Shown in pieces: positions 33,542 through 42,104 of a DNA stretch of 64,000 nt (the first letter of the stretch is position 1; the number at the start of each line of letters is the position of its first letter). This DNA comes from Paenibacillus sp. SYP-B4298 (GTDB lineage: Bacteria; Bacillota; Bacilli; Paenibacillales; Paenibacillaceae): assembly GCF_027627475.1 (NCBI RefSeq), contig NZ_CP115484.1, forward strand, positions 3,766,001 to 3,830,000, in the 5' to 3' direction. The notes beneath the pieces are model-generated. The model was not told where the DNA came from, searched no databases, and was given only the letters and a program-made list of their open reading frames with translations. The translations under genes were made by a program, and so were the position numbers.

Positions 33542-33835
33542 TTGTCTATCTTGATTAAATTTCTCGGCGTTCTCAGCGCCATAGCCGGACTGGTGCTAGG
33601 TATTGTCGTGGAAGAGCTCCCCTTCCTGTTCACGGTGCTGGCCGGGTTGTTCTGGGGTTTTCTGATCTATGCCTTTGGCGTAGCCTTCCACTACGTTGAG
33701 AGCATCTATCATGCTCTATTCGCCCAATCCATAGAGACGGATCGCATCCAGTCCAGCGAGCTGCGCAAGGCGCCGCCGACCCGCAGCCTGAGCAAGCTTG
33801 AAGGCTACAAGATGAATCCCCCCGACAAGAAATAG
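33542..33835 (+). CDS. Small membrane protein, unknown function
   Basis: A 97-residue protein with two hydrophobic helices (about 5-23 and 28-50) and a hydrophilic tail carrying SIETDRIQSSELRKAPPTRS. I do not recognise the family. The start is TTG 33542, with AGGAGGG eight bases upstream, which makes translation convincing. It is a single-gene unit. The next clear hairpin is 130 bases past the stop. Confidence 0.7.
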   Translation: MSILIKFLGVLSAIAGLVLGIVVEELPFLFTVLAGLFWGFLIYAFGVAFHYVESIYHALFAQSIETDRIQSSELRKAPPTRSLSKLEGYKMNPPDKK

Positions 33836-33968
33836 CGCAGAGGACCGCTAGCAGAGTGTGATCCGTGGCACGACCTGCGTCCGCCGTTCTAACTACTATT
33901 GCACCCGCTGCCACGACATGCAGCCAGACCCGGACACTTGTCGTCCGCGGCATATAGGCTTATACTTC

Positions 33969-34000
33969 AGCACCGCGCGCAGCTTCCGGCGCGCGGTGCT
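33969..34000 (+). terminator. GC-rich hairpin, same stem as after glutamate dehydrogenase
   Basis: Perfect 12-bp stem AGCACCGCGCGC / GCGCGCGGTGCT with an 8-base loop, then TTTG. The inner 11 bp are identical to the hairpin at 5162-5191. It could terminate the small membrane protein gene. Confidence 0.6.
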
Positions 34001-34005
34001 TTGCT

Positions 34006-34165
34006 GCATGACGGCGGTCGGTCGACCTGCTTGGCTCGTCGTCAGTTATTTCGCCGCATGACGGCGGTTGATCCACCAGTTTGACTCGTCTAACAGTTGC
34101 CTCGCCCGCATGTCGGCGGTTAATTCCCAGCTATGCCGCCTATGACAGAGGTCGGTTGACCACAA
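34006..34165. repeat. Degenerate tandem array, about 51-bp period
   Basis: GCATGACGGCGGT starts units at 34006 and 34056, and GCATGTCGGCGGT one at 34108. A more diverged fourth copy (TATGACAGAGGTCGG) is near 34141. Within units, GA-C-ACC and TTGGCTCGTC / TTGACTCGTC recur at matching offsets. Confidence 0.65.
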
Positions 34166-34486
34166 CCCCCTATGCCATCGGCTCACCAGTCTCCTGCCCC
34201 CTCTTCTCCTCAATGCGATTTACGTTCAGTCATCCTATGTGCGTTCAGCAGCACAGTCCCCTCAAATGGCACGATGCTCGCCAATTCCGACCTTATTTCG
34301 CCCTTATTTTACAAGCAGATTACAACTGATTAACATTACGTCTACATCGATTGACACCATGGGACAAAAGTCATACGATGAAATCAACAGCAATAATAAA
34401 CCGTTTTCATAGACAAGTTCCATCGCCCCATTGCTTGTCCTGTAGCACTCCACGCTACATCTCATCTTCAGCCAGGAGGGATCTGC

Positions 34487-35536
34487 ATGAACACCACGAT
34501 TCTGTCCCCTGTGCCGCTGGATGGAGGCTTCTCCCCGGTTCCCCAGCCGGTGCTGCAGCCTCATCCGGGAAGGCGGCCTGAGCCTGCCTCTGAGCTGGCG
34601 CGCACTAGGCACATCGCCATAGCCGTCGTGTCGTCTTTTGTCGTATTTATACTGTTTGCGCTGGTTGCCTTTCACGGGTATGTCGCCTGGATGCTGGCCT
34701 ATCCATATGTGGCTCCGCTCACCTCCAATCCGATGCTTGCCAAAAATTTACCTTATCATGATGTGCAGTTCAGCAGTGCCAGCGGCAAGACGACTGTCGA
34801 TGGCTGGTATATTCCTGCTGCGGACGCTTCCGCAAAGACCGTTATTTTCAGCCATGGCTACGGTGCGAACCGGGAGGAAACCTGGGTGCCGATGTATGAG
34901 CTGGCCGAGCTGCTGCATCGCTTGAAGTATAACGTGCTTATGTTCGATTACGGCTACGCCTCCGCTGCTCACAAGTCCCCTGCTACAGGAGGGCAGGAGG
35001 AATCCCAGCAGCTACTGGCAGCTATTCAATATGCACGCAGTGCGGGCGCCCAAGAGGTTGTCGTCTGGGGCTTCTCGATGGGGGCCGGGACAGCGCTACA
35101 GACAGCACTGCAGACTAACCAGATCGATGCGATGATTCTGGACAGCACCTTCCTGCCTGATCCAGACACATTGTTCTATAATGTTCAACAGATCATTGAC
35201 CTGCCACGCTACCCCTCCCTGGCGCTGATCAACAAGCTGCTGCCGCTGTGGACCAACACGAGTCTCGATGCGATACCAGCCGCACAGGTCAAGCAGAATG
35301 CTTACTCGATTCCGATCTATATGATTCATGGCACAGCAGATTCCAAAGCTCCAGTAGCTGTCGCAGAGCAGATATTCGGCGCGCAGCGCAATCCGTTATC
35401 TCGCTCCTGGATTGTGCAGGAAGGGCAGCATGAGCTGTTATATCGGGCGCATCCGAAGGAATATATTCAGCGGGCAGCAGTTTTTCTCAGCCAGGTCGAA
35501 TCGGAAGCTGCCCGTTCAACCCAGCAACCTGGCTGA
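34487..35536 (+). CDS. Membrane-anchored alpha/beta hydrolase
   Basis: A 349-residue protein with a cytosolic Pro-rich N-terminus (about 1-40), one membrane helix (43-65) and an outward-facing hydrolase domain. The nucleophile elbow is GFSMGAG (S197), the oxyanion-hole segment FSHGYGANRE, the acid in HGTADSKAP, and the His in GQHELLY. The layout matches Bacillus serine-hydrolase relatives of the YqkD type, whose substrates are unknown. AGGAGGG precedes the ATG by seven bases. It stands just upstream of the sodF-like gene, 95 bases away. Confidence 0.87.
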   Translation: MNTTILSPVPLDGGFSPVPQPVLQPHPGRRPEPASELARTRHIAIAVVSSFVVFILFALVAFHGYVAWMLAYPYVAPLTSNPMLAKNLPYHDVQFSSASGKTTVDGWYIPAADASAKTVIFSHGYGANREETWVPMYELAELLHRLKYNVLMFDYGYASAAHKSPATGGQEESQQLLAAIQYARSAGAQEVVVWGFSMGAGTALQTALQTNQIDAMILDSTFLPDPDTLFYNVQQIIDLPRYPSLALINKLLPLWTNTSLDAIPAAQVKQNAYSIPIYMIHGTADSKAPVAVAEQIFGAQRNPLSRSWIVQEGQHELLYRAHPKEYIQRAAVFLSQVESEAARSTQQPG

Positions 35537-35631
35537 TCATACAGGATTAAATTTCCAATAGCACGACATAGGCTTCGATGATACCGAATACATCTGTAAA
35601 GATGCTATACGATCAGAAGGGAGCGTAAGTC

Positions 35632-36723
35632 GTGCTATATATTTATGGAAAGCAGATGCCGTTGCGCTGGCTGGAGGAAATTGTACGTTGGAAGACCGAG
35701 GAGGCTGGACATACCGATCTTATCAGGCAGGCTACGGATGGCCTAGAGCCGGAATATAACCAGTTGATGCAGGAATGGCAGCATGTATTCACGGCAACCG
35801 AGCAGGGAGCTGCACAGTGGCTTAGCCAGTTGTCTCAGGCACAGCACACCCAACCGTTGCCAGCCGAGTCTCTGGAACGGATTCAAGAGCTGGTTCACGC
35901 ATCGATGGCTCAGACAAGACAATTCGCCTTGCATCTGGATGCCATCCTTCAACAGAGCGCAGCGAACCGTTATTCCCCTGTGGCAGTAGCCCTTCTCCGG
36001 CATATTAGCGATACATCGTATCGGTACCTCCAGAAATTAGACAGCGGGAAGCTCCTGCTCGATGACTGGCGAACCGACATTGCGCCTGGTGCCGATGCCG
36101 TTCCGATCGGCGGACATACACTGCCCCCTCTTCCCTACGCCTACAATGCGCTGGAGCCTTATATTGATGAAGAGACGATGCGTATCCATCATGATATTCT
36201 CCATCAAAATTATGTCACGAACCTGAACAAGGCAGAGAAGGAGCTGGAGAAGGCCCGCAAGACAGGGAATTTTGATCTGGTCAAGCATTGGGAGCGGGAG
36301 CTTGCATTTAACGGGGCCGGGCATTATCTGCATACCCTGTTCTGGGAGACGATGTCGCCCCAAGGCGGCGGAGCTGCTACGGGAGCTATCGGTGAGCAGA
36401 TCATTCGGGATTTTGGCAGCTATGAAGGGTTCAAGAAGCAATTCAGCCAAGCTGCAGAGAAGGTCGAGGGCGGCGGGTGGACCATCCTTGTCTGGAGTCC
36501 GCGCAGCCACCGTCTGGAAATACTCCAGGCAGAGAAGCATCAGAACCTGTCCCAGTGGGATGTCATTCCGCTGCTGCCGCTGGATGTGTGGGAGCATGCC
36601 TACTTTCTCAAGCATCAGAGCAAACGAGCCGACTACATTAAGGACTGGTGGAATGTGGTCAACTGGCCGTATGTTAACGAGAGGTTTTTGCAAGCCAGCC
36701 AACTGCGGTGGACGCCCTACTAA
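35632..36723 (+). CDS. Fe/Mn superoxide dismutase with N-terminal extension (SodF-like)
   Basis: A 363-residue protein. Residues 160-363 form a superoxide dismutase with metal ligands H186 (MRIHHDILHQNY), H234 (GHYLHTLFWE), D318 and H322 (DVWEHAYF). The residue aligned with the metal-tuning Gln of MnSOD falls in EKHQNLSQWD and appears to be His or a neighbouring Gln, so an iron or cambialistic enzyme is likely. Residues 1-155 are a helical extension of unknown role. Bacillus SodF also has an extension, but a shorter one. The start is GTG 35632 with AAGGGAG eight bases upstream. A second, canonical SOD is at 41351. Confidence 0.9.
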   Translation: MLYIYGKQMPLRWLEEIVRWKTEEAGHTDLIRQATDGLEPEYNQLMQEWQHVFTATEQGAAQWLSQLSQAQHTQPLPAESLERIQELVHASMAQTRQFALHLDAILQQSAANRYSPVAVALLRHISDTSYRYLQKLDSGKLLLDDWRTDIAPGADAVPIGGHTLPPLPYAYNALEPYIDEETMRIHHDILHQNYVTNLNKAEKELEKARKTGNFDLVKHWERELAFNGAGHYLHTLFWETMSPQGGGAATGAIGEQIIRDFGSYEGFKKQFSQAAEKVEGGGWTILVWSPRSHRLEILQAEKHQNLSQWDVIPLLPLDVWEHAYFLKHQSKRADYIKDWWNVVNWPYVNERFLQASQLRWTPY

Positions 36724-36774
36724 GGAAACTGTACAGAGTTTAGTACTTATACAGCTACGACAGCGGCAACGAAC

Positions 36775-36823
36775 AACAAGGCTGCTTCACAGCCAGCACA
36801 GCGCCGGCAGAAGCAGCCTTGTT
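36775..36823. terminator. Bidirectional terminator between sodF-like gene and folE
   Basis: Perfect 14-bp stem AACAAGGCTGCTTC / GAAGCAGCCTTGTT with a 21-base loop between two convergent genes. Confidence 0.8.
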
Positions 36824-36853
36824 ACGCGGGCGATTGCCCTATTCTCTCTCGTC

Positions 36854-37447
36854 TTATTGCTTCAGCAGCGACATGAATTCAGAGCGCAGCGCAGCGTTCG
36901 TGCGGAATTCGCCACGTACCGCCGACGTAATCGTCATGCTGCCTGACTTCTTCACACCGCGTGAACACATGCACAGATGCTCTCCCTCCACGACGACCAT
37001 CACGCCGTGCGGATGGAGTACCTCCTCCATAATATCAGCGAGCTGAGACGTAATGCGCTCTTGCACCTGCAGCCGTCGGGTGATCGCATCCACCAGACGC
37101 GCCAGCTTGCTCAGACCCGCAATCTTGCCGCTCGGGATATAACCGATATGAGCCTTGCCGAAGAACGGCGCCATGTGGTGCTCGCATTGGCTATAGTAGA
37201 CAATGTCCTTGACGATGACAAGCTCCTCATGCTGCTCATCAAAGGTTACACCAAGCACCTCGCGCGGATCAACGTCATAGCCCGCGAAGATTTCCTCATA
37301 CATTCGGGTCACGCGGGCAGGTGTTTCCAGCAGCCCTTCGCGTTCGACATCCTCGCCAACCAGCTTCAAAATCTCTTTCACATGATATTCCAGCTTGTCC
37401 CGGTTAGCGGCAACATTGGAATTAAGATAATCTTTCTTACCAGCCAA
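36854..37447 (-). CDS. folE: GTP cyclohydrolase I
   Basis: First enzyme of tetrahydrofolate synthesis, GTP to 7,8-dihydroneopterin triphosphate, 197 residues. The Zn-binding segment is YYSQCEHHMAPFFGKAHIGY with the second Cys in EGEHLCMCSRGV. The substrate region is GLSKLARLVDAITRRLQVQE. Length and motifs match the type I enzyme (Bacillus MtrA). The start is TTG 37447, with AGGAGG eight bases upstream. A small YneF-type gene lies 26 bp upstream on the same strand. Confidence 0.96.
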   Translation of the reverse strand: MAGKKDYLNSNVAANRDKLEYHVKEILKLVGEDVEREGLLETPARVTRMYEEIFAGYDVDPREVLGVTFDEQHEELVIVKDIVYYSQCEHHMAPFFGKAHIGYIPSGKIAGLSKLARLVDAITRRLQVQERITSQLADIMEEVLHPHGVMVVVEGEHLCMCSRGVKKSGSMTITSAVRGEFRTNAALRSEFMSLLKQ

Positions 37448-37473
37448 CTTCGTGACCTCCTAATGAGCAGACA

Positions 37474-37689
37474 CTATTTGCGGCGCTGTTGATTTTTCAT
37501 CATTTGCTGGGCACGCTGCATCTGCTGCTTGTTCATATTATATCCCATCTGCTTGGCCATCTTCTGCAGCATCTCCGGATCGCTCTGCATCTTCTCCAAT
37601 TGCTTGCGGAGATAGAAGACACCGATGAAGAAGCCGCCTACAAGGCCCAATATGAGCGTTACAATCGGAATTGCAATATTCCAAAACAT
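37474..37689 (-). CDS. YneF family protein (UPF0154)
   Basis: A 71-residue membrane protein: one N-terminal helix (IAIPIVTLILGLVGGFFIGVF) and a basic Met/Gln-rich tail (KQLEKMQSDPEMLQKMAKQMGYN). This is the UPF0154/YneF pattern of Firmicutes, function unknown. The open frame extends upstream to 37821, but the family starts at ATG 37689 (MFWNI). GGAGG lies 12 bases before it, a slightly long spacing. It is probably co-transcribed with folE. Confidence 0.87.
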   Translation of the reverse strand: MFWNIAIPIVTLILGLVGGFFIGVFYLRKQLEKMQSDPEMLQKMAKQMGYNMNKQQMQRAQQMMKNQQRRK

Positions 37690-37780
37690 GCGTGAAATCA
37701 ACCTCCGTCTATAATGAATGCACCTTATCATACCATGCATCGGCAGGTAGTTTCCAGTTGCATGCCCATAATAATGACAA

Positions 37781-38977
37781 TCAGGCGTGCCCCTTCCCCT
37801 GCGCAGCATCCTCTGGTGCACTGTTATCCTGCTGCAAGGCGCGGCGAATCATCGCCAGCGCCTCTTCATCCATCTCCCTGCCCGCGGCCTGCTCGAGCGC
37901 CCTTAGCGCCTCTGGCGTTCCGATTCGTCCGAGCGCCCAGCCCGCTGTACCTCGCAGCACAGGCCTTGGATCTTGCAGCAGCACGCTAATCAGATCCGGT
38001 ACAGCGCTCTCCTCGCGGAAATTGCCGAGGGCGATCACCGCATTGCGCTGGATCGGCTTTTTGCCCCGCCATGCGGAGGAGGTGTGTCCATACTGATGCT
38101 TGAACTCCTTATTGCCAATCGTGAGGAGCGGGACAAGCAGCGGCTTGACGACCTCTGGATCAGGCTGGAGCTCATGCTGATGCGTCCAATTTTTGCCCTT
38201 GTTCACCGGACAGACAATCTGACAGGTATCGCAGCCATAGAGACGATTGCCAATCTTGCGCATGACCTGATCTTCCACAAAGCCTTTGGTTTGGGTAATA
38301 AATGAAATGCACAAGCTGCTGTTGAGCTGCCCGGGACCTACTAACGCCCCTGTTGGACAAGCATCGATACATTTGGTACAACTACCGCACTGATCCGTTA
38401 TCGGAGTATCCGGCGGCAGGGGCAGATTCGTCAGCATCTCCCCCAGATAGACCCAGGAACCGAATTCTGGAGTAATAATGCAGCAATTTTTGGCGCTCCA
38501 GCCGATGCCGGCACGCTCCGCGACGGCCCTGTCAGATAGCGCTCCCGTATCGACCATGTTCTCGGTGCGCACCTCTGGCACACGCTCGCGCAGCCAGCGC
38601 TCCAGCCGTTCCATCCGGTCGCGCAGCACCTTATGATAATCCTCGCCCCACGAGGCCCGCGCTAATATCCCACGCCGTGCTCCCGGCTCTGACTTGGGTG
38701 CATTGCTCAGCTTGGATGGATAGGCGATCGCAATCGAGATCATAGATTGCGGCCTGTCGAACAACAAGGACGGATCTGTCCGCTTATCCAGATCCGGCTC
38801 CTCGAAGCCTGACTCGTACCCCAGCTCCCGATGGCGCAGCAACCGATCCTTGAGCGCAACGAACGGTTCACAGGAAGCAATACCCAGTTTGTCAATGCCC
38901 AACTCCGGCAGCGCCGCAAGCAGCTCACGCTTCAGTTCGGCATAAAACCGACTATCCCTTGCTGTATCCACGTCCAT
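37781..38977 (-). CDS. queG: Epoxyqueuosine reductase
   Basis: Cobalamin-dependent iron-sulfur enzyme of 398 residues performing the last step of queuosine tRNA modification. Two [4Fe-4S] motifs are visible: CGSCTKCIDACPTGAL, and CDTCQIVCP with the upstream Cys. The N-terminal half carries the conserved ARASWGEDYHKVLRDRM and DTGALSDRAVAERAGIGW. The C-terminal 100 residues form HEAT-type repeats (RNAVIALGNF, RGTAGWALGRIG) usual for QueG. AAGGAGG precedes the ATG. It is 24 bp after the signal peptidase gene. Confidence 0.95.
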   Translation of the reverse strand: MDVDTARDSRFYAELKRELLAALPELGIDKLGIASCEPFVALKDRLLRHRELGYESGFEEPDLDKRTDPSLLFDRPQSMISIAIAYPSKLSNAPKSEPGARRGILARASWGEDYHKVLRDRMERLERWLRERVPEVRTENMVDTGALSDRAVAERAGIGWSAKNCCIITPEFGSWVYLGEMLTNLPLPPDTPITDQCGSCTKCIDACPTGALVGPGQLNSSLCISFITQTKGFVEDQVMRKIGNRLYGCDTCQIVCPVNKGKNWTHQHELQPDPEVVKPLLVPLLTIGNKEFKHQYGHTSSAWRGKKPIQRNAVIALGNFREESAVPDLISVLLQDPRPVLRGTAGWALGRIGTPEALRALEQAAGREMDEEALAMIRRALQQDNSAPEDAAQGKGHA

Positions 38978-39001
38978 CTTGTCCTCCTTATCTGTACCGG
39001 C

Positions 39002-39538
39002 CTAGAGCCGCTTCATATCCGTGATCGGCCATAATATGAAATCTGCGCGGCCCTTGATCATGCCCTCCGCCACGGTGCCAAACGCACGGCTGTCCCGGCT
39101 CGCTCCGGCATGCCGATTATCGCCCATAATGAAGTAGCTCCCCGGCTCCACCGTTAACGGGCCATAATCGTTGTCCTCAATATCCAGGTCTGTGTACGGC
39201 TCCACGAGCTGCTCGCCATTCAAGTACAGCCGCTTGCCGCGAATTTCAATCCTGTCGCCAGGCACAGCGATTACCCGTTTGACCAAAAATTCAGACTTTT
39301 TCAATTCATGCTCCGGGTCTTCGACAATGACGACATCCCCCCGCTCAGGCGAACCAAGAAGGTAGACCACTTTGTTCACAAACAACCACTCGGCATCCTG
39401 AAGCGTAGGCTCCATCGATTGTCCCTTGACTGTGGACAGATTGAATACGAAGGTATGAAGTAAAAATACAATCACCAGTGCAATCGCAAATGTTTTCAAC
39501 CAGTCCAGCAGTTCCTTTGCCCAGGGTGGACGACTCAT
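39002..39538 (-). CDS. Signal peptidase I
   Basis: Type I signal peptidase of 178 residues (Sip class). An N-terminal membrane helix (about 13-34) is followed by the catalytic Ser in VKGQSMEPTL (S41) and the general-base Lys in FLVKRVIAVPGD (K87). The conserved C-terminal MGDNRHAGASRDSRAFG follows. It cleaves signal peptides outside the membrane. ATG 39538 begins one base after the stop of the DUF402 gene, with AGAGGG upstream; longer starts lie inside that gene. It belongs to the DUF402-sip-queG operon. Confidence 0.95.
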   Translation of the reverse strand: MSRPPWAKELLDWLKTFAIALVIVFLLHTFVFNLSTVKGQSMEPTLQDAEWLFVNKVVYLLGSPERGDVVIVEDPEHELKKSEFLVKRVIAVPGDRIEIRGKRLYLNGEQLVEPYTDLDIEDNDYGPLTVEPGSYFIMGDNRHAGASRDSRAFGTVAEGMIKGRADFILWPITDMKRL

Positions 39539-39539
39539 A

Positions 39540-40094
39540 CTATCCCTCTTCTTCCCTGTTTTTCCATTCATCAAAATAACGATACACCAGCTCATCCTGA
39601 AATGGCGCTTTCTGCCCCCGTACCCTTCCAATCAGGCGTGACAGGCCTTCAGATACCTTATCCTGCACGATGCCTGGATAATGGTACAGGAGCTTATGTG
39701 CTTCGTACTCCTCACGATCGACGACATGCATCGAGCCATCCCAGGTGCGGATGACATCCAGATCATAGTCAATATACGTCAGCACCCCTTCATACAGATA
39801 GGGCGGAGAGGCGACATTGCAATAATAGCGGATGCCAGCGTCCTCGATGAGCGCAACCACATTGAACCATTGCCCCGGAATAAAGAAGGAGACCGCTGGC
39901 ACCTTGCTTACCCACACCTTACGATCCGACTCCTGGATCGGCGTCTGCTGATTAATGAGCACAATCATGGATTCAGAGACATGTGCCGCATCTAGCCGGG
40001 ATGGAGGCACCAGCCAATTTTGGAGCCACATCCGATGCAGATGGCCGTCATGCTTGAAGCTTTTTATAATACACGGCTGATAGGTCATATCCAT
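39540..40094 (-). CDS. DUF402 nucleoside di/triphosphatase-like protein
   Basis: A 184-residue cytosolic protein of the DUF402 family, which includes Staphylococcus NtdP and Bacillus YgaC. Characteristic segments are SKVPAVSFFIPGQWFNVVALI, YYCNVASPPY and TYIDYDLDVIRTWDG, with metal-binding Asp residues in the last. Phosphatase activity on nucleotides is known for NtdP and inferred here. AGGAG lies six bases before ATG 40094. It is the first gene of the operon with the signal peptidase and queG. Confidence 0.9.
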   Translation of the reverse strand: MDMTYQPCIIKSFKHDGHLHRMWLQNWLVPPSRLDAAHVSESMIVLINQQTPIQESDRKVWVSKVPAVSFFIPGQWFNVVALIEDAGIRYYCNVASPPYLYEGVLTYIDYDLDVIRTWDGSMHVVDREEYEAHKLLYHYPGIVQDKVSEGLSRLIGRVRGQKAPFQDELVYRYFDEWKNREEEG

Positions 40095-40170
40095 ATGAGG
40101 CTCCTAGTTCGATTTCGATTACAAGCGCAGATGGCTATGCCTGCACGAAGGGCTGCTCCAAAAGAAGGAG

Positions 40171-40212
40171 AAACGGCTGGCGCTGTGCTAGATCCGTGAG
40201 CGCCACCCGTTT
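40171..40212 (-). terminator. Terminator of the acetyltransferase gene
   Basis: AAACGGCTGGCGCT pairs with AGCGCCACCCGTTT at 13 of 14 positions, and the leftward strand continues TCTCCTTCTTTT. It lies about 110 bases past the acetyltransferase stop. Confidence 0.6.
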
Positions 40213-40323
40213 CATGTTAGAAAGAAGCTTCATCTTCGCACCGCATTCGTATCCGCTCAGCAGCTTGTTAACAGCTTAGCCGCAGCCAAGGCAACTCTGC
40301 CCGTTGAGCTTGTACAAGCCTGA

Positions 40324-40749
40324 TTAGCCTGCAACGATGCTTAGCTTTTGAATGGAACGCAAAAAATCCTTCGCGGCAAAGCCCATCGACTCATACCAAG
40401 ACAAAATCGGCTCGTTATGCTCGTCCGCCGTAATCATGATCTTGGTCACGTTGCGCTGTGCAAAGCGCTGGCGCAGACCCGCGATCAATTCCTTGCCAAT
40501 CCCTTGACGCTGGTATTCCCGATGTACCGCAACACGGTAGTAATAGCCCTTATTATTGTCAATTGTGCCAATAATCATGCCGACAATCTGATCATTCATG
40601 CTGGCTACGAGTACAAGCTCGCTGTCCCAGGACAATTGTCTGGCAAAGGCCTCCATCGTTTGTTCGTAACATTCCTCAGTAAGTACAGACTCAAGCAACT
40701 GGGTGACTGGCCGATAATCGGATAGTTGAAAAGAACGAACGTGCATCAT
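40324..40749 (-). CDS. GNAT-family N-acetyltransferase
   Basis: A 141-residue acetyl-CoA-dependent acetyltransferase. The acetyl-CoA-binding motif VAVHREYQRQGIGKELI is clear, preceded by strands DSELVLVASMNDQIVGMIIG and followed by the C-terminal WYESMGF. The substrate (small amine or protein) is unknown. AGAGGGG lies five and eight bases before two adjacent ATG codons (40749, 40746). The longer frame has no support. It is a monocistronic unit between sodA, which it diverges from, and the DUF402 operon. Confidence 0.87.
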   Translation of the reverse strand: MMHVRSFQLSDYRPVTQLLESVLTEECYEQTMEAFARQLSWDSELVLVASMNDQIVGMIIGTIDNNKGYYYRVAVHREYQRQGIGKELIAGLRQRFAQRNVTKIMITADEHNEPILSWYESMGFAAKDFLRSIQKLSIVAG

Positions 40750-41276
40750 AAGATCCCCTCTAACGTAAGACTTTTGAAGCATGAATTGTTGCCTGGCAGC
40801 ATGCATTGCAACCTGCGCTACAATGCTCCGGCTCCTCGGACAGTCTCAGACAGCCTGTCCTCCCTGACTCTCCCACAATAACGGCCTGACCCCTTCACTG
40901 CGCAGTAGCATGCAGTCTGGCAGCGCGAGCTCCCTTAAGGCCAGCGCAAATGGCTGCCCTCCGTCTTAGCCGTGGCAGCGGTACTTGCTTACACTACAAA
41001 ACCTACACATACCCTTAGAATTTAAAAAATACGACATAAGTTTACGAAATCCTTCTTTTTTCGTAACAAAAATTGATGATTTCTCATTTTTCCTCGTATT
41101 GCTATTATAGTCGCTTTTATTCGCTTTGTATATTGCAGCTTATTGCCATATTATAGCGGTTTGCGATAGCATTGCATAGTTCTTCCTGTTTCATGGCACA
41201 CTATGGCGGGTACATGGTTTCATGACACCAGCACCTCTGATTTGTAAAGCTGCAGTTTACTTTATAAACATAATTG
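40750..41276. other. Long control region between acetyltransferase gene and sodA
   Basis: The first half is GC-rich with no recognisable feature. The second half (from about 41020) is very AT-rich and contains a hairpin TTACGAA / TTCGTAA (41042-41066) and two TTTCATG elements (41190 and 41213 areas). No gene is visible. Regulatory inputs to sodA probably lie here, but I cannot assign a known box. Confidence 0.5.
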
Positions 41277-41306
41277 TTGCTTTATTATCAAATGAAGAGG
41301 TATAAT
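41277..41306 (+). promoter_or_regulatory. Sigma-A promoter of sodA
   Basis: TTGCTT (41277-41282) and a perfect TATAAT (41301-41306) with 18 bases between, 45 bases before the sodA start. Confidence 0.7.
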
Positions 41307-41350
41307 TGGGATTGAATAACTACATAATTGATTGGGAGGTTTTAATAATC

Positions 41351-41965
41351 ATGGCACATCAATTACCTGCACTTCCTTATGCAACTGACGCTCTTGAACC
41401 ACATATTGACGCAACAACGATGGAAATTCATCATGGGCGTCACCATAACGCATATGTAACCAACCTCAACGCAGCACTGGAATCCGCTCCTGAGCTGCAA
41501 GGCAAATCCATTAACGAGCTGATCGCTGATCTGGCGAGCGTTCCTGAGGCGATCCGTACAGCGGTTCGCAACAATGGCGGCGGACATGCGAACCACTCCC
41601 TGTTCTGGGAGACGATCGGCCCCAATGGTGGCGGCGCTCCTGAAGGCGCACTGGCAGCAGCAATCGACAGCGAGCTGGGCGGCCTCGACAAGTTCAAGGA
41701 AGACTTCGCCAAAGCAGCAGCAACTCGCTTCGGCAGCGGCTGGGCATTCCTGGCGGTATCCAAGGACGGCAAGCTGAAAGTATACAGCCTGCCGAACCAA
41801 GACAGCCCGATTATGGAAGGCGAGACCCCAATCCTCGGCCTGGACGTATGGGAGCATGCTTACTACTTGAAATATCAAAACAAACGCCCGGATTATATCG
41901 CTGCATTCTGGAATGTAGTGAACTGGGCTGAAGTGGGCAAGCGCTACGAAGCTGCTGTGAAGTAA
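41351..41965 (+). CDS. sodA: Manganese superoxide dismutase
   Basis: Canonical MnSOD of 204 residues. Ligands are H27 (MEIHHGRHH), H82 ([11 protein letters not shown]), D165 and H169 ([10 protein letters not shown]). The metal-tuning Gln is present in LPNQDSP (Q150), which with GSGWAFL marks the Mn type. The open frame extends to 41306, but ATG 41351 starts the conserved [10 protein letters not shown] and has GGGAGG upstream. Monocistronic: own promoter and a strong hairpin after the stop. Confidence 0.97.
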   Translation: MAHQLPALPYATDALEPHIDATTMEIHHGRHHNAYVTNLNAALESAPELQGKSINELIADLASVPEAIRTAVRNNGGGHANHSLFWETIGPNGGGAPEGALAAAIDSELGGLDKFKEDFAKAAATRFGSGWAFLAVSKDGKLKVYSLPNQDSPIMEGETPILGLDVWEHAYYLKYQNKRPDYIAAFWNVVNWAEVGKRYEAAVK

Positions 41966-41991
41966 GCTCGCGTTAACCACAGATATTGTAC

Positions 41992-42042
41992 AAGCCCCCA
42001 CGAGGCAGCTTTTGCATAGAGCTGCCTCGCGGGGGCTTTCTT
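41992..42042. terminator. Terminator between sodA and mutY
   Basis: AAGCCCCCACGAGGCAGCT pairs with AGCTGCCTCGCGGGGGCTT with one mismatch, and both sides end in short T/A runs. It serves the convergent sodA and mutY genes. Confidence 0.88.
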
Positions 42043-42104
42043 CATGGCAGATCAGGCGGTACCCGCATAGGAATCATTCTCCCCCACGCACCTGCCAGCT
42101 AACG

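Larger units (their letters stand above)
33836..34486. other. Non-coding region with hairpin and degenerate repeats
   Basis: The 650 bases between two rightward genes contain a perfect 12-bp hairpin (33969-34000) and a degenerate tandem array (34006-34165). Short open frames are present but have no ribosome sites or protein-like sequence. Confidence 0.6.

Noticed and set aside
34006-34165. CRISPR-like array
   Set aside because: Repeats are degenerate over their full length, with no constant repeat and unique spacer pattern, and no cas genes are nearby.
34081-34329. Rightward 82-codon frame in the gap before the membrane hydrolase
   Set aside because: It runs through the degenerate repeat, has no ribosome site and a random-looking translation.
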